From Clavelina lepadiformis (taxonomy: Eukaryota; Chordata; Ascidiacea; Aplousobranchia; Clavelinidae), in assembly GCF_947623445.1 (NCBI RefSeq), contig NC_135247.1, positions 17,486,501 through 17,550,500 of the forward strand: a stretch of DNA of 64,000 nt, given 5' to 3'. Positions 44,701 through 64,000 of this stretch are shown here, piece by piece (within the stretch, counting starts at the first letter, position 1; each line of letters begins with the position of its first letter). The position numbers were made by a program, and so were the translations under genes. A model generated the notes under the pieces. It did no database searches. It was not told the origin of the DNA and saw only the letters and a list, made by a program, of their open reading frames with translations.

Positions 44701-47411
44701 GTTTGTATAATAAAATGGAAAGCTCTCAAAAGGACAAGTATCGTTCCACCACTGGCGCAAGTATCTGCTTCAGCCTTTCTGGCATGGTGTCACAACTCAC
44801 AAAATGTCACAAGAAACACACCTACAAAGATTCCAAGAGCAGTGAATTATTTTTCAATTTCATCTCTTGACAGTTGTAACTTGATTGTGGTTGAGGGCAC
44901 GGATAAGCAGGTCAAAGCCAATGGCTTTAGAATTGACTCTATTTATTGGAATGATCCTGAATTAGTTGCGGCGGAAAATAATTAAATTTTTAATATTGGC
45001 AGACTGGCGTGGCGTAAAACGTAGACCTTAATTTTTTCAGAGTAAATTTTCCTGAACTAGCCTATACGGCTCTTTCCATACAGGATCCAACCTGTTTAAA
45101 ATGCTCCCGCTGACTGCACAAATTTTCTCTTAGCTGATTTTCTCTATTTCAAGGTATAGCGTTTATTTAGTGTGTTGGCTTATGCATGGGCTGTGTTTGT
45201 GTTAACATATGCTGCTGCAAACTTAGTTCATTTTGAAAATACTGGGCTGACTTGTGACTTCATTTATTTCATTATGCAAGAGCGAATTTCTATGGTAGTG
45301 GAACCCGACTGTAATTTTGATCTGTATTATGTGCACATTCTCTACACTAAAAGCTTGACAATTAACTATGTCCATAAAGAATCCGGACTGCAAAGCTTGC
45401 CCAGAGCAGAGGATTTATCAAAGTTGTGGTTTTTACACGCAGTTCGCACAATTTTAGAGTATTTGTCCAAAAGTTTGCGCAAGATATTGTAAGTGCGAGT
45501 AAATAGTATGTACTGGTATCACATAAAATGCCAATAATCTCAGTATGATATTTCTGATCTGTTTGTTAATATTTAGTGAATAGAATAAAAACCAACGCCG
45601 CGGAATGATCAAGTTTGTCTCACTTATAGAGCTCTAAAGGGAAAAAAATGAACTGTGTTTGTTTAAGTTACACATTATTTTACACCCTGTCTAAAAATAT
45701 AATGATCTGCCAAAAATTTTTTCATTTTTCATTTTTTTTCCTGAAAAAAATTTTCCTATCTGTTGAAGAAACAACATTTTTTGGCATAAAGAATACTACA
45801 TTGATAGAATAACAATTTCTGCTGCTAGACATAAGCTGGTGATCAGCCCAATTTGCCTTGCTTGATCTACAAGTTAAGTGAGTATTGAAAATCAACAAGG
45901 ATGATAAATAGTCTGAAGTGCACACTGATGTATCCAGCTTCATGTCTTTGCATGCATGATTTCTCATTGAAAACTGATGAAACGATGGTATGACTTAAAC
46001 AATTGATGAGACGCGATTGAAGTTTTTCTGGATGGTGCAAGCAGAATGAATATTTTTAATCAGTCTGTATCAGCTATGTCCAGCCAAAAATCCCTTTTCT
46101 GTGCCAGAAATGCTGGAGTCACTTTTTTAATGAGGGCTGCCCAACAAACTTTGTGCACAATGATAAAATACGTTTTAAAAGAGTAGGTCTGCACAATCAT
46201 CTTGGTACAAATGTGTTGGTCATTTTCGATCAGTCAGAGTTTGTCCAAAAACCGTTTGTTGTTGATCAAAATCGTAGTTAGTTTGTTAATAAGTTAGTTG
46301 TCATAATACTTAGTGATGGGCTGATGCGAACCTAGACCCGAATAGATTCATCGAATATCGGCTCAATTGAAGATTTGATCGAACATGAATATTAACTACC
46401 ATAGTCCTGAATACAAGACTACTTATAAATTTATCGATATTGGTAAGAAATGTTGATATGTTTTCCTGGCTAAACTAAACTAGAATCTACATCTCTTACT
46501 GAAGGTCATTTCCTTAAGGATTTTGCTTTTCAAATCAAAGCAAACTAAATCAAATCATTTGATCATTAAGTTTTAGAAATGTCACGTCAAGATTTGGCAA
46601 CTTTTTGAAAATTTTTTATCGTTTGGTGCTGATACCAATAGATTCGGGATTAGTTCATATCAACCTTTCTGATATTCGGATTCGCACGAACCTGAATAAT
46701 CATCCTCTCCGTACACTCTTAATAATATTGTGTGTAGCCTACAGTCTACAAAATCTTTAATTGGGCTAAGAATAGTGATAGAACATAACTGCTCTATATA
46801 ATATATATTTTCTTGCTAAATTTATTGAGAATATTAAACTAGTTGTGCAGAACAGCCTTGAGATACAGCCAGTTATCTTTCAAAAAGTCGAAGAAATATG
46901 GTGAGTCGGGCGTGTATCAAAATGGCTTGTAAATCATAGGTATATATATATATACCATAAATACATAAGGGGCGTCTTTTGCACTTGTAATGTGACATCT
47001 TCTGCGTATTTGCTAACTCTGGTTTAAAGATGGGTTGTGCTTTTAAAGTCAATATTTGCATTTTCCTTCTTTTGTGTACTTTTTCACCATGTCAATCATT
47101 TCAGAAAAGAGTTTATCATGTCAGCTTTCTCATCCATTTAAAAATTATATCCGACTTATGTCATTTTTGTTGCAAGAACAATGGTGTTTGCATTTCAACT
47201 AATCGATAAATATGGTACTGTAATATTAATGCCTGTTTTTAAAATTAATCGTTGTTGTTCTTAATTTAATGCATTGTGTTGAACGTTTATAACAGGCACT
47301 TCACATTTTTCAGGATCAAGTTTTTTTTCTGAGTCTGTTTGGTATTTTAGCATATCAGTGCACTGCTTCAGAATTGTGTAACGGTAGTGATTTTCCGCCA
47401 CTAAAATCACG

Positions 47412-57255
<9,844 letters not shown>

Positions 57256-58170
57256 ACTAATTACTAGCCCTTGTGTTACTGGTTGCCATAGAAATATTGT
57301 GACGTCATGCATGATTGTGACGTAGTTTAGGAATCAAATGACGTTCACGGCTATCGCCTTGCCGGAGTCAAGGGCGATTTTTTTCCAATACCAGTCCAAG
57401 CTTGACCAAAGACGTTTTCTATCTGCATTGTGAGACGAACGACCAAGATTTCTCCTTCACTTTTTCCAATCAATGACGTATGTGTACGGAAACAATTGTG
57501 ACGTCATCATAGGCTCAATCCCACTATTTACTTGTGCGTGTGCCTTATAGTAATTAATCATAGGAATATATGCGTATATTGCTGTCTTGCGGGCGTGTTC
57601 CCTACGATTTCAAGACACTTGTTTGCTGCCCATCTTGCGCTAGTTATTTTTTTCTTTGTATTTTCCCATTGACTGCCAGTTTTTGAGCAGTTGTTGTGTA
57701 AAGTTAGCAGTAGAACGCCTTCTAATGTTTTGCCCATTTGTAACTTGACGCTTGTCCATTTTAACGTTGAAATTTCGTAGATGTAGAGAAGGACCAATGA
57801 ACCATATATTTAACTATAGTGCCTATCTTTGAACTATTAAGTCTGGTTTCCATCTTATACGCGTTATTACTCGTGTTGTTTTTCATATGTCCCGGTACTC
57901 GAACATAATATATTAAATACCCTCAAAATCCAACAAAACTTTAATGAGTGCCCTTACTTGAGTAATTAATACACGTTATTGCGGTCTTGAGCGAAAGCTG
58001 CGTTGCTTGCACTCAACTGGTGTCAGTTCCGAAAGTGATTGTTAGACCTATATATCTTTTCCTTGTATTGCTACAATTGCATAGACACTATTTCGGCCGT
58101 CGCGCCTTATTTCTTTAGTGTTCATTTCGGAGTAATAATTTTATTGTGTTCCCAAACCAACTAATGCATA

Positions 58171-58176
58171 AATAAA
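58171..58176 (+). promoter_or_regulatory. Candidate poly(A) signal of PKN
   Basis: AATAAA about 915 bases downstream of the PKN stop; an ATTAAA variant lies nearer, at about 57912. Confidence 0.3.
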
Positions 58177-58315
58177 TATTAAGATAGCATCTGTGTAGGA
58201 TTCTGTGCTACCAGCTCTTTCCAGTTTTGCAGGCAATTTAAAAATTGTGATCTATGACGTTCTTGCTAAAAATCTCCACAGAACCTCTAATTCCTTCGCA
58301 GATTAGAAAAGTTGA

Positions 58316-58321
58316 TTTATT
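58316..58321 (-). promoter_or_regulatory. Candidate poly(A) signal of the coiled-coil gene
   Basis: AATAAA on the minus strand (TTTATT on plus), about 265 bases after the stop codon of the coiled-coil gene. Confidence 0.45.
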
Positions 58322-58584
58322 GAACTTAGTGAAGTGGAGTGAAACTAATATTTTATACAAAAATATATAATCTACTTATAACAATAAAACTAATTGAAGA
58401 AGAGGATGATGCCATCATGACGTGTGCTTGAGATGACGTAGTTTGTTCGTCACTTGCCGACGTCTTTGCTCGCTTGCTCTTAACTTCTCTTGCAAATTAG
58501 CCATGCTGGAAAAATGACGTAATTTTGACGTTCCCACGAAACTAAAAAATGCCTACGTAATACTCAGTGATGTGGATTTGTCAA

Positions 58585-61500
58585 TTACCAATTCTCAGGT
58601 TTCATATCCACGATACTGTCCAAAGAATTGTCTCTTTCTCGTCCTCTACCGTCAAGTGGATCATTTGACCAACTCCCGTTACGTGGCGCAGCGTGGGGGT
58701 TCAAGGAATTTTGAAAAGTATCCGCAAAAACTCTGAAATTGCGAAAAAGATGAAGACAAAATTTTAAACACCGCAGTGATTAAGAACGTTCTAACATCAA
58801 TAACATACTAAGCAAAAGTCATAATTATTATTAAATGAACATAAATTCTCGTGCAGGCAGAACAGAACGTTCATTCAAGCAAACCTCTTATAAAATGAAT
58901 CTTCGTCTGCAGACAATTCGCCATTGATGATGTCATGTCTCTTTGCTGGCGATGACGTATAAAATAATGATGAATCGTCATCATTCCGCCTGACAACTTC
59001 TGGTTGTCGCTTAGTGCTGGCGGCGATTGGAACAAAACTGTAAAATGATAAAAGATTATAGAAGAGCGGTGAAAAATGAACACAAAATTCTACTCGTTTT
59101 TCGTAAGCCCGAGTTTAGTCATAAAATATTTCCGAAACATGTCATCCGCACCTGGGCGCTAGAGATCCCACGTCGGACTCCATCCCGGCAAACAACGATG
59201 TTGTCGTGTTATCGTCTGATACCCAATCTGGCTTGCTATGCACCGGGGAACTACCTAATACATCATGATGACGTGGAGTAGGCCGCGTGAGATCATTTCC
59301 TGTGCCTTCGTTTACAATTCCTTGTAATTTCAGAGGCGCTACAAAATAAAATGCCTTTTAAAGATTGGGATACCAAGAACGAGCCCTTCAACATTATTGT
59401 GGTTGACATGGATTAATTAAAGCTAACAACCGATAGTAACTAGTTAATAGCTGTTCACTCACTATTCGGTAATGACGTCATTGCTAAGCCACGCTCCAGA
59501 CCTGAGATCTTCGCTTGCAATCTCGCTATTTCAGCGTCCTGAAAATAACGTGAGGTTAGAGTGCATGAATTAGTACCGACATAAAATAAATTGCATATGA
59601 TGATAATTCATAGAAACAGAAATAACATTAATTAAACCTTCACAATTATCGTGTCGTTGGTCGCCTCGATAACTTGTTTTCGCGCCAAAAGTTCATGCTC
59701 GAGGCCAAGAAGTGTTTCTTTCGCGCGCTTGCACTCTTCCCGCGATTCACGTTCTCGCTCGAGGGCGCTATTGATCTCAAACTCTTGGTTGCCCGTAGCA
59801 ACTCGAGATTTGATGAGAAGTTCGGCGTTGGTGGTTTTAAGTTTCTCAATCTAAAAAAAGAATAATTTGACCGCTAGAGTATAAGCGGCAAGTTTAAGAT
59901 GAGTGTTGAAATATTTGGGAATTCTTCTCAAAATGTTCCAAAAATTACCTCCTCTTGGTAATCTTTCCTCATCTTCTGGACATCGTTCTGCATCCGATCC
60001 AGCTCCTCTCGGAAGTCAGACTCCACAGAGATCTTTTCGGATGCGAGGGAGGAAAGTTGCTTCGTGATCCGAGTCAATCTCTCGTCCTTTAACAGGAAGG
60101 AGAAAATGATAAGATTCTCCGGAAGAAAAACTCCCATTATATGATGTGGGATGCAGAACCATATTTGGAAATGAAACCGAATCATTAAAATTGCGAACGA
60201 ACGTGAAAACTTACAGCGCATTGAAAGGTGAAAAACATAATATTTCGCACCGGTTTGACCTCACAAATAAGCTACATAACCCTGCACAGTGTTAAGTGGA
60301 TCACACAAACACACGACGGGAGATGACGCAAGAACCTACCGCTATCCAGGACGTATTCATGTTACTGATGACGTCACACGAGTAACATGGCACACCCCGG
60401 GCAGTGGAAAGCGAGACAAGTGTGCGTGTGTTTGAACAAGGCAGATAGCTAGGAGGGCTGAATAAGCAATAACCTTTTAACTCCGCTCATAACACAACAA
60501 TCTTTGAAAGGTGCATTTATGAAAATAAGCGAAGTCTTCGAAGTTGGCAATATGTTGATATCTTAATGTTTTCTATAATTATCTTACATTTGACAAGGTG
60601 TAACCCCACTTCACAACAGTCTATATTGTCTTCGCTGCAAAAAAAATATTACGCCGTCCTTTACACACACAATAACAACCAGATTCTTACATCATAATTA
60701 CCTTTTCTCTGTTCACATTTTCCACTTCATCAATATCGGAGAAAAGTTGCTGATGTTCCCGCATCAGGCGCGCAACTTCCCGCTGACTTTCCTGAAGTTG
60801 CCGGGCTAGGTTCTGTTCCCTCTCCCGAGCCACTCGGAGCTCTTGTGACGTCTCAATGCATGTTTTGTGACGTTCTTCGCGAGCTTTTCGTTCCGTATCA
60901 GTGCTCTGTATGACGAGAAAGTAAAATGTTGATTTAAGCTAAAATTGAATTCAGGTTTTCACGCAAGTTTAATCAAACATGACATACAAAATAATAAGAC
61001 ACCATAGCTGTGAGTCTGATGTTACTTGTCTTTTAATTAGGAAGGTAATATGTCAGCTGATAAATGTTTTGCGATTAAGTTAGCAAAACGATTCATATTT
61101 TCAATTAAAATACACGTATTAAAAATTATCAGCAACTAAATTCGACAAAAATTTACAGATTTTTTCCTCGCAAAATTCCAACCTTAGTTAGCTCTTCAAT
61201 TCTGTCTTCTCTTTGTTGAAGGTCCCGCTCCAGTCTCCTCACGTTTTGTGTCCTGTCCTCCAGCAGTCTCCTCTGCTCCTTCAGCTCATCCCGGATCGAG
61301 GTCAGCTGGTCATCCAGTAGCGTCACCTGGAAAAAGCGAAACAAATTTTCAACGGTGTTCGAAGTTCCAACAATCCCGTCCATGCATAGCAACTGGAAAG
61401 TTTGTGTGTTCGCAACTTAATCTTTAAACAGAGAGAAATGTTCAAACGTTTAAAGACATTTAAAAAGCGTTGCTTTGAAAATCTGACAAGACAGAGCGAG

Positions 61501-64000
61501 AATGTTTCATGAAGAGAAAAGGGAATGCTGAGCCACAGCAGTGAGTTATACTTCTATGACGCATTTGGCGGTAACTTTCCCTGAAAATAAACAGGGAGAT
61601 GAAAAACGAAAAGTAAAAATATGGTAACATTTTCCCACCTGCTGGGTTCTTTCTTTCAGCTGAATCTGCGTGCTGTCCAACAAATTTTCAAGTTCAATAT
61701 TTCGCTTCTCCGTCCCGTTTCGAAACTCTTGCACTTGCATGTCGAGCTGCGTCAACTGAAACGTCATAATCGTTCCTTTGTTCGTTAACAATTTAAGTGT
61801 GTGTGTGACACTTGGTACAAAATTCCGTCAATAGCGTATAAATCAATCACCAAATTACCAAACCGGCAATTATTCTGTGGAATTCTTTAACAAATGTAAG
61901 TTTAAGCAGAACTGTGAGTTGTTTTAAATTTGTTTTACTGGTCACGGAGTAAACACCAAGAATTTCGAAGAGTCTTTATCCATCTCACCTGAGCAGCTCT
62001 TTGTTGCAGCTGCCATTGTCTCTCCTCCAGCGACCTTTCAAAATCCTTTGAGTCTTCCTCTGCTTTTTTCCGCGCGCTCTCCGACGTTCTTTAGAAAATT
62101 TTAAAACAATCATTTTCTTCAGAGCTCATATCGATGCTAATTTATAGAACTGAGCGAAGTAAGTAAAAGCTGATGTTGATTTTAAGACAGTGGCAAAACT
62201 TGCATCAAATCTTCCTTTTTCTAAGAACATCCAACCGCTAAGTTCGGAATTACAACATTCAACAAAAATCGACACGACTAAACGACACTGGCTAACTGTC
62301 AACATCTGGCCCAGAAACGACCCTCATATAATGACAACCATCACGTGATTAATACAACTAATGACGTCAAAACGACAGCAAAATTGAGTAGACGTTGATA
62401 AGGAACAGATACTGAATATGTTCGCTTATGATACATGGAATGGTAAATATAAGTCAGCATTTTAACATGTTTCTGACATAGATTTGGATTTAAGCAGTGG
62501 GCTTCACATGTTGCTATCTTCTAGTACTGACGTGATCACGATAAACCCCGGGTCATTGACCCCGGTTTACGATCGGTCGCTTTGCCAAAATGCTGATGAT
62601 TTAACGCCCTCTTTCAAAGAAGGCTGGATTAGTGAAAATAAGCGCGTCAATTTAGGAGAGACTATTTCTCTACAACAAGGACAATAGACGTGAAATTGTA
62701 GTTTGAAACGTTTGAAACGATTAAACCCAAGTCGACCTAATCAACGTCTGTGGGTCGAATTGACCGGCCGCTGTATACAGCAGTAACAAGCATATTTTCT
62801 TACCTCAGTGCTTCTTGTAGTTTGCCTATAGTGGTCTCCCTGCTTACAAGATCGGCGTTCCGATTTCTCGAGTAGTTCTCTAACTCTTGATTATGCTGCA
62901 ATGCGTCCTAGTTAAGGCATAAAAGTTATGTGTTTTTTCTATTAGTAGGGTTGAAATTTTTGCATTTGAGTCACTACCTCTGCTTGAGCGTGTAATTGAG
63001 TTAGCTCTGTCTCAAGATTGAGGCATTTTTCCTGTTGTTTCTTCAGCTCACGGTCCAGAGTTTGTTTTTTTTCTTCCAGTGTTGCCACTTTTTTTTCAAA
63101 ATTCAACATTTTGTATTACTACAACATTTGATGCTAATATACTTATCGATAAATTCATTAATAGCAATATATTGACTAATTAATCATAATTCCAATACTC
63201 TACGAAACATATTAAGTTAAACAAAACATTGCGAACTAAGTTCTATTTAAAATAATAACATAGGGGATGGTAAAGGGTAAAGGGTCATAGTCGCTATGTA
63301 AAGTATGACAGGCGACATTTCCTAACTTGTAATCAAGCTTGTAACGATAGGGACGAACTAAGTAGTTAAATAACTCGTACAGGATATAAGAGCTTAGTGG
63401 TTCCTATACAACCTGCAACATAGGTCAAACCAAACAAAGAATCTACTAAAGAGATGGCTTGATCAACCAGAAATTGTGTACTAGTTCATGTAAAGTGTCT
63501 CGTTGGTAAACTTTCAAAATTTTAGGAAGTAGGTGGGGATAGATAAGAGCTTTAGAGTATTAATTTTAAACACTGGATAAAACTTTTAACATACCAAAAG
63601 CATCGCGAGTAATCTATAAGTACACAGCTGGTGCGTATGCTTATAAATTTACATTCATTATTAGTTTATTACATTTACTTATAAATTAACGTACTTAAGT
63701 TACTTATTTAATGTTTGCGAGCGGTCAGTTGAAGATGCTTCATAATTATCCTATGATAGCTTATTTAACACATTTAAACTTAAATTTAGCTTTGGCAGTT
63801 ATGCTTAAACTACAAAAAATAACTATGTCTTTATCAATAAGTACCATTAACAGTAAAAATATTACTAATTATCAACAAAAAAACAGTAAAATACACCTAC
63901 ATTCATACTTTGAACTCTTCCAAAGCTTTGTAGAGTTCTACATGTTAATTGTTTTTCATTACCTACCGAGTTCTATTTTGTCGTCCAACTTTGCTTTCAT
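58585..64000 (-). CDS. Long coiled-coil protein of unknown family, C-terminal 575 residues (partial)
   Basis: Thirteen exons on the minus strand join in frame: 63967-64000 (cut by the window edge), 62978-63087, 62804-62907, 61989-62088, 61639-61755, 61183-61326, 60702-60905, 59949-60086, 59638-59850, 59463-59538, 59152-59338, 58885-59037 and 58585-58732. The first 400 or so residues are almost unbroken heptad-rich coiled coil (for example LLDDQLTSIRDELKEQRRLL, ERKAREERHKTCIETSQELR), rich in Glu, Lys, Arg and Gln. The last 170 or so residues are a polar Ser/Asp/Asn-rich tail ending DSIVDMKPENW. There is no enzyme motif or membrane segment. Such architecture is common in centrosomal, ciliary, Golgi and scaffold proteins, but I do not recognise the family. 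The window edge happens to fall on an ATG; nothing shows it to be the true start. Confidence 0.85.

Larger units (their letters stand above)
39749..47411. other. Gene-poor region between Lhx3/4 and PKN
   Basis: It includes the Lhx3/4 3' UTR at its start and the PKN promoter/leader at its end. Apart from one inverted-repeat element (40945-41739) nothing was recognised. Open frames such as 45172-45492 have no known domain. Confidence 0.5.
57256..58584. other. Convergent 3' region between PKN and the coiled-coil gene
   Basis: No exon recognised; it should hold both 3' UTRs. TGACGTCA occurs at 57300 and 57499. Confidence 0.6.

Noticed and set aside
45172..45492. 106-codon frame upstream of PKN
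   Set aside because: No domain or signal peptide pattern that holds up, and no good exon boundaries.
46315..46705. Possible inverted-repeat element with GATGCGAACC and GGATTCGCACGAACC-like ends
   Set aside because: The arms match only in fragments with shifted spacing, so it could be a decayed element or chance.

Overview
The window is nuclear DNA of an invertebrate chordate, most likely an ascidian tunicate. It is AT-rich, with short GT-AG introns in most genes, no operons of bacterial type, and protein families that are metazoan (NCS-1, a LIM-homeodomain factor of the Lhx3/4 group, protein kinase N, membrane progestin receptors, a secreted C-type lectin). The Lhx3/4 gene has two alternative first exons with unrelated N-termini, which fits ascidian Lhx3. 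The species cannot be named from the sequence. All gene models below were built by hand from reading frames, splice signals and phase agreement; every exon junction quoted is phase-compatible.

Layout: (1) 1-5086, a hAT-type MITE, then a complete six-exon neuronal calcium sensor 1 (NCS-1/frequenin) gene on +, with a TA-flanked MITE in its third intron. (2) 5087-14373, about 9 kb without a recognisable gene, ending in a long GTTA microsatellite. (3) 14374-17167, a second hAT-type MITE just upstream of an intronless 798-residue nucleotidyltransferase-like/TPR protein on +. (4) 17870-22673, two membrane progestin receptor (PAQR) genes, tail to tail, sharing a sharply bounded block of high identity (exon 2, intron 2, exon 3). 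(5) 24095-24869, a small secreted C-type lectin with a TATA promoter and a poly(A) signal. (6) 24919-32401, 7.5 kb with no gene, then the Lhx3/4 gene (32402-39748). (7) 39749-47411, gene-poor, holding one terminal-inverted-repeat element. (8) 47412-57255, a 21-exon protein kinase N gene on +. (9) 58585-64000, the 3' part of a coiled-coil gene on -, tail to tail with PKN and running off the right edge.

The genes do not form one pathway; they are ordinary neighbours (calcium sensing, steroid/progestin sensing, innate-type lectin, motor-neuron/endoderm transcription factor, Rho effector kinase). The most unusual items are the prokaryote-like nucleotidyltransferase-TPR gene, the gene-conversion-like block in the inverted PAQR pair with an intron more conserved than its exons, a 9-base insertion in the family signature of one PAQR copy, and a strong excess of the palindromic octamer TGACGTCA (16 copies found by eye where about one is expected). 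No CRISPR, rRNA or convincing tRNA was seen.
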